DNA of 64,000 nucleotides from NCBI GenBank assembly GCA_047967505.1, contig CM106539.1; one strand, given 5' to 3'. Shown piece by piece: positions 1 to 11,935 of this stretch. The translations under genes and the position numbers were made by a program. How positions within the stretch are numbered: position 1 is the stretch's first letter; every line of letters begins with the position of its first letter. This DNA comes from Dipteris shenzhenensis (Eukaryota; Polypodiophyta; Polypodiopsida; Gleicheniales). The notes below the pieces were generated by a model. That model saw only the letters and a program-made list of their open reading frames with translations. It searched no databases and was not told the DNA's origin.

Positions 1-2117
1 CAGTTTAGCGCAGCCTCTGTTGGAGAGGTTGGTTTTGATAGGAGGCTTGCGGCAATGAGTTTCAGCTTTACTTCGTCGAGATGTTGCAACCCCAAACGCG
101 AGGCGTCTTCTAAACAGATGTTCAGTTTGCCCATTGGTTCAGATTTCATCGCGTACTTGAGGAGGTAGTGAGAGATTGAAGAGTTTGTCACCCGTTGTAT
201 GTTCATGTGTGCACCCCACAATAGTAACACGGAAGGGTGGTAAGGGACGACGTTTCGGTGCTCATGTCCCGGCCGGTAATACAACCAACGTTGCGTCAAA
301 GGGTCGAGGATGGGTTCATATTCTGGCTGTGTTGCGAAAGGGAAGCCGTGCTTGCAACTGTGGTGTGACGGTCCGACGTAGCACGCTTTCCTGCATACGT
401 GCAACTGCTTCCTGAGAACTAGTTCTCGCAACCTTGTGTTTCGAGGATCCAGGGCCTCGTCCCTGGGGACGTAAGCCGCAATCTCATTTGCAATTCGCTG
501 ACGGTCATCATGGTGGACCCACAATATGACATGGGCGTGTAGGGAGCCCTTGTTTTGTATCTCATAACGAACGACATGGTGTTGTATTCGGCCAAGCAGA
601 CCGTCGGATGAAAGCAAATGCTTGCGCATGAACATGTGGAAGCGCGCGTGGAAAAGTGCCACGCATTCAACAGGACAGTCCTTCCAAGTGAATTGCGCAT
701 TATAATGTGTTGCGATGCTCTCGATCACATTAATTTCTTGCCACCGTGTATCGGTGACCTCGTTTGCAGTGAATGTCAGAAAGAAATCTGGGAGGCCCCA
801 AGCATCGACCATCGTTATGAGGTCCTTCAGTTGCCGTCGATGCCACGATGGGGACCCCGGCATTGTTGATGGCATGCTATAGCGAAGCACGTGTCTCATT
901 GTGTCTTCATCGGTCGTGGCAGGGTTGGCTTTTCTATATTGGTCGATGTCTCATTGCAAGCATGTAGAGTTGCTTGAATTGGCAATCATCACTGCCTGTT
1001 TTAACTGGAACATGATCAACAAGTACGGCTTGTAGAGCGTGTAGATAGAGAATAAGATGCATATTCTCATTTTCACATAGTTGCTGAACTGTATGCAGCC
1101 ATCATAGTAGCCCGGTCTGAAAGGGAACAGGAAGGGGAACACTGCTGTCTCCATGGTTATGTCAACGCACGCACTGCCAGCTCCTGCTACTCCGTCGACG
1201 TGGAATGAAGCGACCCTCTCTGAAAGCATTTCTGTACCCCATAGCTGTATGGAGGCAAACTCATGCTTGTCCCTTGCATCAAAGGCGCGACGGTTCGCGG
1301 GGTCCACCATGTTTTGCAAAAGCAGGAGCTCAGGCTGAGATTCCGCTGCTGACATTAACTCGAAGGGAGCTGTCTCATCGTGTAGTTCCAAGATACCTGT
1401 AATGGTTTGAGGACTCAAGATGCACATACCCATCTTGATGTCCGCATGCTCTGCTAAAGAATTGTACTTGCGCAATATTGGATTGTTCTCGATGTTGTAT
1501 GCGAGCACACCTGACAGCTCGTTCATCACGATTTCTTGAGCCGAGCTTAGTGGGACGTTTCGCCAAGATATCAGAGGATTGTCTAGAAGTGACCTTCGAT
1601 CGAGTGTGCCACGAGCAATCGCATTTGCAGTCATGGTAACTGAAATGGATATATCTATGATGCTTAGCAGTTGCGTGTGGAGGTGGTTTGTTTTAAGCAA
1701 CTGCCGAGAGTACTGTGGCATCAACCGCACAATGTATCTGCTCCGCTGGGCATCTCGTCTGCAGCTTTGGCATTTCCAAGAAGTCACTTGCATGCCCATA
1801 TTCTCGCAGGCATCCAAAAGTATCATGTTTTCGAGTGCGGCGCTGTGGCTCGAGATGCCTATGCCTTGCGAAGAAACGATCCTTTGGTTTGCAGACAGTA
1901 GCATGGTTATGCCACAGACACTGCAGATTTGAAGGCTAGAGAAAATAGCCGCGCAATTACTAACCCATTGATTGTATCTATCTGCGATGGTCAACCACGA
2001 TGACGTAGCTGGCCTCAAGGACATCTTTCTTGATGTTATATCAAGTTGAATAGCTCGACCTCTGGCTGCTCTGAGCGTTGACGAATGGTCATGTTCGAAG
2101 GAGTTTCTGGTGGTCAT
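1..2117 (-). pseudogene. Helitron Rep (HUH) protein, partial, one in-frame stop
   Basis: Rolling-circle replication initiator of a Helitron, which nicks and transfers single-stranded DNA. The minus frame from 2117 is open for 388 codons, stops at TGA (951-953), and the same frame is then open to position 1. The part after the stop holds the diagnostic signatures: SLHAHVILW (the two-His HUH motif, about 528-545) and HYLLKYAMKSEP (the tyrosine region with KY..K, about 140-165). The N-terminal part has a CSVCG/KCQSC zinc-finger-like stretch and a region ending in FPFLFPFRPGYYDG, like the segment preceding Rep in Helitrons. The TGA sits where CGA (Arg) would fit, a single C-to-T change. The helicase half would lie beyond the left edge. 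The first ATG is at 2117; an internal ATG opens MSLRPATSS. Family assignment is firm; activity is unlikely. Confidence 0.82.
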
Positions 2118-3452
2118 TTCTACATCGTGACATGAATCGATGTCTTATGTTCGGGTTTAAACACCTACAGGGATTAATAATAAAAACCATCCGAAACTTT
2201 GCTACAATTTCACTCACGTGGTTTTGTCTAAACGCAACAGGAAAAACAAAATGGACTGAACCTCTATCTTTAGAAGGTGAAAGAATTGATAAAATAACTT
2301 GAATCAAGCAAATACATTTTGTTGTGCGTACCTTTAGGAGAAGACACTCGTTTGGAGGCTGCAAACATCTCGAAAACAGAAGTGTTGCAGACATGATTAG
2401 TATGTTGGTCGAACCAAGCAAATGTAATGTTCCCTTGCGGAAACAAAATGTGCGAAGAAGTGTGCGTGCTCAAGATGAGGTGTAAAAAAAAAAAAACCAT
2501 ACGTAATGTATGGTGGAGAGCCGGCACATGTCTCTCCAAAAATTATATATCATAGGGGAATGTGCCATCCCCCCGTTTTGAATAGTCACCTCCAGTGTTG
2601 GAGGTGTAGCACATTAATGCGGACCAGAGCAACAGACGGTGCAGAAACATTTCAGAATTGAAATGACCGTACATTCTACTTACGTGGAGTATCCTTTGTG
2701 ACGTCCACAGCTCGACGAGAAGTCGCCTATTTCTTTGCTGGAATGTTGGAATCTGAAAAACAATCATGATTAGTCAATATGCATTCCTCATGTTCTGCAT
2801 GTTTGGATATGTTGGTTAGGATATGTGCAATTTCCTAAAGATGATAAATTCAAGCACAAAAGCTATAGACAATCGAAGATATTTCTAGAAAATGGAATAG
2901 GGGTGTTATACGACTAATTGGGAATCTTCGGAGTCATTTTCTTAGAGGTCGAATCGACTGGTTAAAAGGATTAAAAGAAAATGCTATTCTTGGCGATCTC
3001 GTTCCCATCGGAACCGGCAGTCAACGAGCAGAACACTTAGCAAATTAAGCCCGTCTTCGAAGGTAAACGTCCGTGATCATTACTTCAAGCTGTTGTACAC
3101 TATTACAATGCTTTCACCTTCGCGAGGCTAATATATTCTAAGAAAGAGAGCAATGAATAGTCGAGTATGTATCGAAGGTATACAAACCGCGAGAAGAGGA
3201 TGCGGTATTCCTACGCCCCCTGCCTACAGAGAAGGGCCGAGCTCCAACCGAGACGGGCTTTTCAATAGCAATCAATCGATACGATGAACTGAATACAGCT
3301 GGTTGACAACGAGCAGAACACTTAGCAAATTAAGCCCGAATACAGCTGGTTGACAACGAGCAGAACACTATTTCAATGCTTTTACCTTCTGTCGAAGTGA
3401 TCAACGTGAGCAAGGATTTCGTTCGTCCGTTTCGCCTATCGAAGTGATCAAC
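1608..3452. repeat. Tandem duplication, unit 1 (contains Helitron Rep 5' end)
   Basis: Bases from 1608 recur from 3453 at a constant offset of 1845 over most of the unit. The unit covers the first ~170 codons of the Rep reading frame (minus strand) plus about 1.3 kb of its upstream DNA. Eye comparison of the first ~490 bp found about nine substitutions, so the duplication is fairly young. Unit 1 carries roughly 50 bp near 3190-3240 that unit 2 lacks. Confidence 0.9.
3021..3372. repeat. Dispersed short repeats around the duplication junction
   Basis: The phrase CAACGAGCAGAACACTTAGC occurs near 3024 and 3308, with a third, shortened copy near 3354; AATACAGCTGGTTGACAACG occurs twice in a row (3292 and 3339). 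All recur in unit 2 (about 4867, 5092 and 5139). No coding meaning is seen. Confidence 0.7.
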
Positions 3453-3893
3453 GCCACGAGCAATCGCATTTGCAGTCGTGGTAACTGAAATAGATATATC
3501 TATGATGCTTAGCAGTTGCGTGTGGAGGTGGTTTGTTTTAAGCAACTGCCGAGAGTACTGTGGCATCAACCGCACAATGTATCTGCTCCGCTGGGCATCT
3601 CGTGTGCAGCTTTGGCATTTCCAGTAAGTCACTTGCATGCCCATATTCTCGCAGGCATCCAAAAGTATCATGTTTTCGAGTGCGGCGCTGTGGCTCGAGA
3701 TGCCTATGCCTTGCGAAGAAACGATCCTTTGGTTTGCAGACAGTAGCGTGGTTATGCCACAGACACCGCAGATTTGAAGGCTAGAGAAAATAGCCGCGCA
3801 ATTACTAACCCATTGATTGTATCTATCTGCGATGGTCAACCACGATGACGTAGCTGGCCTCAAGGACATCTTTCTTGATGTTATATCAAGTTA
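3330..3893 (-). pseudogene. Truncated duplicate of Helitron Rep N-terminus
   Basis: Minus-strand copy of the Rep 5' end inside duplication unit 2. It matches the intact copy from its internal MSLRPATSS start at 3869 for about 140 residues, then at the duplication junction (3453) runs into unrelated sequence and stops at 3330. Upstream of 3869 this copy has a TAA where the first copy reads through, so only the internal ATG could be used. It lacks the HUH domain and is not functional as a Rep protein. Confidence 0.8.
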
Positions 3894-5234
3894 AATAGCT
3901 CGACCTCTGGCTGCTCTGAGCGTTGACGAATGGTCAAGTTCGAAGGAGTTTCTGGTGGTCATTTCTACATCGTGACATGAATCGATGTCTTATGTTCGGG
4001 TTTAAACACCTACAGGGATTAATAATAAAAACCATCCGAAACTTTGCTACAATTTCACTCACGTGGTTTTTTCTAAACGCAACAGGAAAAACAAAATGGA
4101 CTGAACCTCTATCTTTAGAAGGTGAAAGAATTGATAAAATAACTTGAATCAAGCAAATACATTTTGTTGTGCGTACCTTTAGGAGAAGACACTCGTTTGG
4201 AGGCTGCAAACATCTCGAAAACAGAAGTGTTGCAGACATGATTAGTATGTTGGTCGAACCAAGCAAATGTAATGTTCTCTTGCGGAAACAAAATGTGCGA
4301 AGAAGTGTGCGTGCTCAAGATAGGTGTTTAAAAAAAAAACCATACGTAATGTATGGTGGAGAGCCGGCACATGTCTCTCCAAAAATTATATATCATAGGG
4401 GAACGTGCCATCCCCCCGTTTCGAATAGTCACCTCCAGTGTTGGAGGTGTAGCGCATTAATGCGGACCAGAGCAACAGACGGTGCAGAAACATTTCAGAA
4501 TTGAAATGACCGTACATTCTACTTACGTGGAGTATCCTTTGTGACGTCCATAGCTCGACGAGAAGTCGCCTATTTCTTTGCTGGAATGTTGGAATCTAAA
4601 AAACAATCATGATTAGTCAATATGCATTCCTCATGTTCTGCATGTTTGGATATGTTGGTTAGCATATGTGCAATTTCCTAAAGATGATAAATTCAAGCAC
4701 AAAAGCTATACACAATCGAAGATATTTCTAGAAAATGGAATAGGGGTGTTATACGACTAATTGGGAATCTTCGGAGTCATTTTCTTAGAGGTCGAATCGA
4801 CTGGTTAAAAGGATTAAAAGAAAATGTTATTCTTGGCGATCTCGTTCCCATCGGAACCGGCAGTCAACGAGCAGAACACTTAGCAAATTAAGCCCGTCTT
4901 CGAAGGTAAACGTCCGTGATCATTGCTTCGAGCTGTTGTACACTATTACAATGCTTTCACCTTCGCGAGGCTAATATATTCTAAGAAAGAGAGCAATGAA
5001 TAGTCGAGTATGTATCGACGGTATACAAACCGAGACGGGCTTTTCAATAGCGATCAATCGATACGATGAACTAAATACAGCTGGTTGACAACGAGCAGAA
5101 CACTTAGCAAATTAAGCCCGAATACAGCTGGTTGACAACGAGCAGAACACTATTTCAATGCTTTCACCTTCTGTCAAAGTGATCAACGTGAGCAAGGATT
5201 TCGTTCGTCCGTTTCGCCTGTCGAAGTGATCAAC
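3453..5234. repeat. Tandem duplication, unit 2
   Basis: Second copy of the 1608-3452 unit. The junction at 3452/3453 joins ...GAAGTGATCAAC to GCCACGAGCAATC, cutting directly into the Rep reading frame. At the far end of unit 2 the same GAAGTGATCAAC continues into the unique flank at 5235, so the duplication arose by joining this flank back into the gene. Confidence 0.9.
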
Positions 5235-5269
5235 GTGAGCAAGGATTTCGTCCGTCCGTTTCGCCTGTA
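5176..5269. repeat. 47-bp direct tandem repeat
   Basis: Two copies starting with AGTGATCAACGTGAGCAAGG, at about 5178 and 5225, each followed by TTCGT(C/T)CGTCCGTTTCGCC. It lies at the outer end of the duplication unit and may have mediated it. Confidence 0.75.
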
Positions 5270-6010
5270 TTTAAAGGTTTTGCCTTGGCTTTTTACGTAG
5301 CTTTTCAAAAGCTTTCAAAGCTTTTGGGCTTTCAGAATTTAAAAAATCTAAGGGTGTATATTGTGCCATGTGGAAGCACAGGATTTCATAATTTGAAAAA
5401 ACGTCCTAGTGCTGGCCAAGTAAAGATATTTAACATAGAATAAGCTTTTCCAAAGAAAAACCATTTTCCCACCATGGACTCCTTTTGAGCCTCTTGCAAA
5501 CCACCTTGGATGGAGGGCTTGAGAGGCAACCAAGGTTTCAGAAAAAAAACCAGCCACGTGTGAAGGGGGTTTGAGACACGGTGAGCAACTGGTTTGCGTT
5601 CAGGTGAACAGCGAACAGTAAAATGATGAAAAGATGGCGGGCTAGATTTGGCTGGCGAAAGAGGGTGCAAAATGATGTGATGCTAGATTTGCGTGCGTGC
5701 GTGCGTGCCACGTGGGTGGGGCCGCGGCCAGCAGAGCCCGTGTGAGCGTTAAAATTGAAGTGTTCTCACTAAAACAAAAAGAGCGTTAAAATTGAAGAAG
5801 GTGTGGGAATAATAACGACAAGACACGTGGAGGCCATCGTACAAAAGTAACGCCAGGATGGGAAAGGCCGCGGGGAAGCCAAAGTATTTGGACGGGGAAG
5901 AAAAGGCTGTCCCGGCGGCCATTCCGGGGAGCGTGTTACGGCGTCGTCTTCCTCAATCGTGGGCTCTTCTTCTTTTTCCGCTGCTTGAATTGTGAGCTCC
6001 TGTGGAAGCG
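5235..6010 (+). promoter_or_regulatory. Upstream region of the AGP-like gene, with two G-boxes
   Basis: Intergenic DNA before the AGP-like gene. It contains a short (GCGT)n run at about 5691-5708, two CACGTG G-box cores at 5709-5714 and 5824-5829 (classic plant bZIP/bHLH sites) and a 17-bp direct repeat beginning GAGCGTTAAAATT at 5744 and 5781. GC content rises sharply after 5850. I see no convincing TATA box. Whether the G-boxes act on this gene is inference. Confidence 0.5.
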
Positions 6011-6652
6011 ATGGCTATGGGATCTGCTGAGCTAATGTTCCTTCTTCTGGGGCTCCTGGTTATACATTCAATAGCGCAACAACCTGTTACTGCTCCTGCA
6101 TCTTCTTCCTGCCAGTCTCCTGCTTCCTTGTCCTCCTCGACTGCTCCTTCTTCTTCGCCATCTTCTTCCTCCCAGTCTCCTGCTTCCTTGTCCTCCTCGC
6201 CTGCTCCTGCTTCAGCTTCTTCTTCCTCTCCCTCTCCCTCTTCTGTCGCCGCCCCTCCTTCCCTTTCTCCTCCCACTGCCGCCCCTTCCTCCTCACCTTC
6301 CTTAGCTTCCGCTCCTCCTTCCTCTCCTTCCTCTTCCCCTTCCTCTTCTCCCTCTCCAGCTTCCCTTGCTTCTTCCCCTTCCTCATCACCACCTTCTTCT
6401 TCCCCCCCCGCCACCATCATTCCCCCCGCCTCCCCACCTCCTCCCCCTCCCGTCGCATCTTCCCCCTCTCCCTCCGACGCCCCTCCTTTGGGGTCTTCTT
6501 CAGGCCTCACCGGCGGTCAGAAAGCCGGGATCGTCATCGGCGTGCTTCTCGGCGTGGCGGTAGTAGGCGTAGTCGCCATCGTTCTCAAAAAGAGGCAGGA
6601 CAACGTTAGTCGAGCGCGGTACGGCCCTAACGTTCGCCGCGAAACGCTGTAA
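6011..6652 (+). CDS. Arabinogalactan-protein-like cell-wall protein with C-terminal transmembrane segment
   Basis: A 213-residue secreted, probably heavily O-glycosylated surface protein. ATG at 6011 is chosen because the open frame before it offers only a GTG. Residues 1-23 form a signal peptide (MAMGSAELMF, then LLLGLLVIHS, likely cut near SIAQ). Residues ~25-160 are almost only Ser, Pro and Ala, with many SP, AP and TP dipeptides, the pattern that directs proline hydroxylation and arabinogalactan addition. Near the C-terminus GGQKAGIVIG begins a ~21-residue hydrophobic helix (about 172-192), followed by a basic tail (KKRQ...VRRETL). Typical AGPs carry a GPI signal with no tail, so this looks like a single-pass membrane form. 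No homologous repeats or extensin SPPPP arrays dominate. Single exon. GC-rich against AT-rich surroundings, as expected for Ser/Pro/Ala codons. Confidence 0.75.
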   Translation: MAMGSAELMFLLLGLLVIHSIAQQPVTAPASSSCQSPASLSSSTAPSSSPSSSSQSPASLSSSPAPASASSSSPSPSSVAAPPSLSPPTAAPSSSPSLASAPPSSPSSSPSSSPSPASLASSPSSSPPSSSPPATIIPPASPPPPPPVASSPSPSDAPPLGSSSGLTGGQKAGIVIGVLLGVAVVGVVAIVLKKRQDNVSRARYGPNVRRETL

Positions 6653-6756
6653 GGATCTAAGAATTTGCATTAGCTCTTCGATTGGCAAGTTCATTAGCCC
6701 AGGTAGCTGCCGGAGAAATTAGCGACACTTTTTGTTGAGGTAATACATAGCTCTAG

Positions 6757-6762
6757 AATAAA
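6757..6762 (+). promoter_or_regulatory. Putative polyadenylation signal (AATAAA)
   Basis: AATAAA about 105 bp after the AGP-like stop codon, a plausible distance for a plant 3' UTR. Confidence 0.45.
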
Positions 6763-8873
6763 GAGACGCCAGTCATTACCACTACAAAGATAGGTTTAGA
6801 GGAGACTGTGTAGTCTAGCCTTCATCAACTGCTAGCTATTTTTTGACATTTGCGTACAGCAAAGTTCTGCAGGTTGTAGTGCTTTGCCGCCTTCCTTGTT
6901 GTCTCTATCTTTACAGACGATTTTCCCCGACTGTGATACATACTTGCTATCGCTAATGCTCACTAAACGTAGATCTCGGCGGCCCTCACTGTTTTTGAAA
7001 TCTGACGTGGTCTAGTTGTCGTGATTTGAATTGAAAAACTGGGAAGAACGGTGAGTGGCAACGACTCAGAAATTTGGTATTTTTAATTTTCTAACATCAT
7101 CGGTTCTCCTCTCATCGGTACTTTACCTTTCACGCGTTTGTGCTTGGTGCTTTGCAACATGGCTTCAGTGATCTAACAAGCACGTAATCCTTTCTCAAGG
7201 GATAAGCAGTTGCGATGTGCTATGTACTCAAGGCATTCACATTTCCAAACATGTCTGATACCTACACCCTTTTTAATGGCAGCTCAGAGGGCTTCCCTGC
7301 GCGGGGAAGCTAGTAATGAGCTGCTGAATGGATCAGAGCACAGGCAACTTGAGTTGAAAATAGGAGGTTGCACCGGTTGCAACCGCCTGTGCAGATTTCT
7401 GCCATATGAGAAGGGTTGGACAGGGACACATCTGGAGGAGAGACTGACGTTGGAATGTCTTTGAGCGTGGGAGGTACCAGAAGGCGTCAGCTAGCGCTAC
7501 TAGTCGACATGTGGAATCCCTCTCACAAAGTGGGAAGATTCAACATCGTAATGGATGCTTTGCCATGCAAGCTAGTATGGGTGATAACTCCCATGGGTGA
7601 AAGAGCCACATAATAACTATTGTGGGGTCCTCCGGTAGATTCAGCTATGGCCAAGCCACTTTCTTGAGCGGATTTGGTGGACCTTTCAAGGTGTACCTTC
7701 AATGATAACCAAGGGGAAATGGAATACTTAGGACCTTAGCACATGGATGGGAATTTCTTTTGTCATCGTTATTGCCATTTTAGAATATCTAGATCCAGTG
7801 GCCTAGGATGGGTCGAAAATGGGAATAGCCACTTTTTCTCCCATCTTGGACCATGGCCTCAAGACCTTGGGAACAAGAATGGGATCCCCTTTTGTAGAGA
7901 TTGGAAAGGATGGAATGATGACATGTGTCCTTATCCCCTCCTCCTAAACACATGAAATGATGCTGTGTGTCCTCTTAGGCATCATGGGATGGGAATAGGA
8001 TAGATTGCCTTTTCCCATTCCAACAAGTAGTGTATACTTAATGTATGTGTCTATAAATATGTATACATGTATCTTCATAAAGACACATGAATGCAGATGG
8101 CAAAAAGATGTGAAGAGAAGAAACTACCATGGCTAAAGCACACTCATGCGTAATACATGGACTGAATGAGGGCTCTTATAGAATTCTTGGAAATATAGTA
8201 TTATTAACAAAGTGGTCGTGGGTCCAGAAGAGCCAAATATGATGCAGCCACCATGAAGGGACTGAGCCCCTTAGAAAAGATCTTGATCTTAGGTCTTATC
8301 AAGAAGGTTTTATCAAGATGAAAGATTTTGTGATGGATTATTAAGGATGTGTAAAGTATTCTTTAAGAGCTCGTTAATGACCAGTTGGTAGTAACTTTGA
8401 GCTTGACACAGTCACGGTATAAATGGTCACCTCGGCGGATCCTTTCAGGGATGTCTCAACATGATTCACAGAAAAACTGAGTGGCTCTTGTTTTTCCATT
8501 AAATCCTACACAGGTATTTGAAATTTTGCAGTAACTTCTTTCGATTGCTATTATTTAGTGTATGCCATCATGTAAACCCCTTTGCTGAACACTTCACGAT
8601 AAGCAGGGCACAAGACACCAGGTCATTGGCAGAGAATTCATGGCTAGGCGCATGTGTTTTTTAAGATGGGGTTGTGATGGGCTCTTCAGCATGCTAAAGT
8701 TATAGTAGTTTCTGGATTCAGGTTATTGTTTGCGTGGGCATGATCTTGTCAATTTGTGTGGTGTTATATAGACAGCATGGTAGCACTCTGGTGTTTATAT
8801 TGTTCTATTTATGTTACCTAGATTGAAAGAGCAGTTTTACAACTATCATTTATGTGCTATGTGAGAAGCTGTT

Positions 8874-9035
8874 ATGCTGACTACAACTATCTCGTGAAAT
8901 GCCTATCGTGATACAATTGTGGCCCTGGGCCCTTTGAAATGCCTACCATGATAAGTGTGGCGCGGGACCCTTTTATGCTGACTATATCCGGTGGAATGCC
9001 TACCATGATAACGTTTGGCATTGAGCCCTTTCATT
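8874..9035. repeat. Imperfect short tandem repeat, three copies
   Basis: The phrase GAAATGCCTACCATGATAA, followed by a G/T-rich stretch and GGCCCTTT or similar, occurs at about 8896, 8936 and 8994, and TGCTGACTA precedes two of them. Confidence 0.6.
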
Positions 9036-10021
9036 ATATATGACCATGACATAGGCTCGGCAGATGAGTCCAGGCCTGGGTAGTTGAGTTTGCTGTTAAG
9101 CGAGTGATCCTAGCGAGTTCCTTTGCAGGGAGATTTTATATTAAATATAGTGAGGTTCAGAACATTGGAGTTGCAATACTCAGTCTCCAAATATTGTGTA
9201 GTAAATTTTGAATTATTCCTACAACCTTCTGCTTTTGTATGATTCTTTTTAATAGTTTAAAATTAGCGCACAATATTCTTCAGTCTCAGAAAGATTATTG
9301 GAACTCCTACTCTAAAAGCACTCGGAAAGATGAGACGTAGGAATCATTGGCAAGGCCACGCTCAAGGCTATTTTCAAGGTCTTTGGTGCGTTCTATTTTA
9401 TTTGTCTTTCTTGTATCGAACATTTGAACTTCTGTACAATTAGTTCATATCTTTCAATCACCCTAAAAGAGCATGAGCGAACGCATTTCGTCTCAATTTT
9501 GTACTAACGACAAGGGTAAGGATGAGAAAGCTTTTCATTTTTTGAACTAATGACTTACAAGCTACCCACCATTGGTCCATGTCAATATTCAATGGGCTGA
9601 GGCTTTTTCAAGGAAATTTGGGAGCTCTACCGTAACACAGCTTGCTTTTACAATTCTGTAAACTCACTTCATATCATCATTGACACAGATCTGGAAGACG
9701 CAACTCCCCACAAGTACAAATGTCTCGATTTTGAAGCAGACTAGATAGCGGTCGCACCTCTACATCAAATACGAAGAACCAGGCCATGGCAACAACAAAA
9801 ATTGACGAGTTCATTTTCTAGACTTTCATTACTCGTGGTATCCTTCCACATCATAAAGTGCTTTGGCAAACTTGGCAAACCTCAGAGGTTCATGATCGTT
9901 GAAAGGTCCATATTTTAGAGCCAAGAAGCAATACGGATCGAAAGGGCACACAAAAAATACTCCACAAATTTGCATGCAAAACAAAGAGGGCGAAGGTGCA
10001 AAGTACTTCCCAATCGAACAT

Positions 10022-10262
10022 TTTGAATAAACACAAATTATAATTCAACAAGAATTTGTATTCAAACATTTTAGTTTTGTAAGAGAAGGAATAAACGCCA
10101 ATTATAATTGAAATGGGGAGAACAAGCTAGAATTGGAGGGAAAACAAACTTACACAAAAATGATTTGCATTCAAATAGATTAGTTCTCCATGAGGTGGAA
10201 TAAACATAAATTATAATTGGAATGGGGATAACAAGTTAGAATTGAAATAGGGAGAACAAACT
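10022..10262. repeat. Imperfect ~110-bp tandem repeat
   Basis: GGAATAAAC..AAATTATAATT-type blocks, followed by GAAATGGGGAGAACAAG, recur at about 10025, 10090 and 10198. AT-rich and non-coding. Confidence 0.55.
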
Positions 10263-11814
10263 TAACAGAAGCAACAAAATGTGGAAGTCTTTTTAAATGC
10301 ACCTCAGGGAAATGGAAATAAAACAAGGTATGGTGCTTCCTATGGTCTTAGAATCTTGGAAAACTTTCTTGATTGGACATTAAAATGTGCAAGAATTTAA
10401 AAGGAGAGGAAACATGTGCAATGCTAATAAAATTTTGTATAATTCCAAAATATGAGGTTTGCTACATTATACTTGAATGTTGCATTAACAAAATGTGATT
10501 GTATATCAGGAAAGTACAGGTAAGAGGATCACAAGCCTCAAGGGTGTTTGTTTATTCCTCATAACAAGAAATTATATTGCTTTAGTCAACCATGGTGGTA
10601 AGGTATTATCCTTTGAGAGATTTTCAAATTGTTTATGTGAAGGACTTTTACTTGCATTCTTCTCATAACTCTAAGTTAGATTATAATCATTGTGAAAATT
10701 CATAAAAATCAAATCTACAATATTGCATTAGCTTTTTTACACCCAAAGGGTGCGCCTTATGGATGGAAGAGGATAATCATAAGACGAAAGAAAATATTCT
10801 AGAGAACAAGGCAAAGCTCATGGTAAAAGGTTAAATGAAATGCTTATGCTTTGTTGCTAGATATTATGATAGAAATAGACTCAAGAGAATAATAATGCAC
10901 AGAAAGTATTGGCAACACGATAAATGTAAAGTCATGTATAGATGACCACAAATGTGTAACAAAGTCTTTTTTAAATATAGGGGGGAAACTAGTAGCAAGA
11001 AAGACAAAAAATGCTTCAAATCTCTACGAGTTTTTGCCATGTAAATCTCTTGAGCAATGATGTTCTGAACACAAAAAGGTGTCCCAATGATGCCTCATTT
11101 GAAAATCATGGTGGTGTCCAAGATGGAGAATTAAAACTAAGTGTATTTGTAGGCATAAACGTTGAGCAACTATAATGATTAAAGGCATTGTGCATGTGCA
11201 ATTTTTTTCCTATATAACATTGTTCAGAAAGATTTATTAATCACTATGATAGTTATGTCTTGAGTGATCTAAAAAGAATCTTAACAAGGAACAAAAATAG
11301 TTTGCAAGAGTTCAATTAAGTAGCCTATGTAGTTCACACATCAAAGTTTATTTGAATAATCTTAACAATTGCTAGTGCCTTCCTTAGCCCATGAAAGGGT
11401 TTTATTAGTGACATAGGAACTACTTATGTGACTATTATATTGCTCCATAGAGTGGGAAACAAAATTTTGGGTCTCGAGCTCCTCCTCCTTCTCCTCCGCC
11501 ATAGCCGTCTCCTCCTCTTGGGAATAGCCGATCTATGATCTGGCAGTAGGAGTGATTTGCCTCCCACCCGAGGTAAAACTTGACCTTGCATACTACTAGC
11601 CGATCCAGAAGTGTGCTAAGATGTTTGGGGTAGACGTCTCATTGATGTTGCAGTGGGCACGTAAGATAGGCATTGAGCCAATAGGCACTCTGGTACAAAC
11701 ACGAACAAACACAAACCATTCGCCCTCCAAACCCCTCTCAAAGTTGTAGAAGGTAGTTTTCGTAGAACAGGCTCTCAAGCATAGGCTGGCCTTGTTTTCT
11801 TATTCCTGCTCACC

Positions 11815-11935
11815 ATGAGTTTGACCATGGTGTGTTGGAATGTGCATGGGTTACATGATAGTGCATGGAGCCAACCACACTATTTGATATTCCACTAGGA
11901 GTTGAAGAGGGTAGTGGTAGGATTTCCTTTTGATT
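11815..11935 (+). pseudogene. LINE endonuclease N-terminus fragment
   Basis: Reading from ATG 11815 gives MSLTMVCWNVHGLHD and then WSQPHYLIFH, a stop, and ELKRVVVGFPFDSE. C/SWNVxGL is the standard opening of L1-type apurinic-like endonucleases, and the sequence parallels the LINE at 56.06 kb (SCNVHGLH, QPQYLI, ELQR). Only about 40 codons are recognisable. A truncated relic of the same LINE family. Confidence 0.6.

Larger units (their letters stand above)
6770..11800. other. AT-rich intergenic DNA, no supported gene
   Basis: Five kilobases with no open frame resembling a protein; the few short frames (for example at 7210 and 7743) show no family signature and no third-position bias I can see. 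The stretch 10300-11400 is especially AT-rich and may be an old, unrecognisable mobile element. Two small tandem repeats inside are listed separately. Confidence 0.5.

Noticed and set aside
2089-2421. A 110-codon minus frame kept in both duplication units (also 3934-4266)
   Set aside because: Conservation is explained by the recent duplication; no family resemblance.
5953-6510. Glu/Gly/Ala-rich minus-strand frames opposite the AGP-like gene
   Set aside because: Antisense shadows of the Ser/Pro/Ala codons; no independent start context or motif.
7210-7955. Three short plus-strand frames downstream of the AGP gene
   Set aside because: No recognisable domain, no conservation cue and ordinary intergenic composition.
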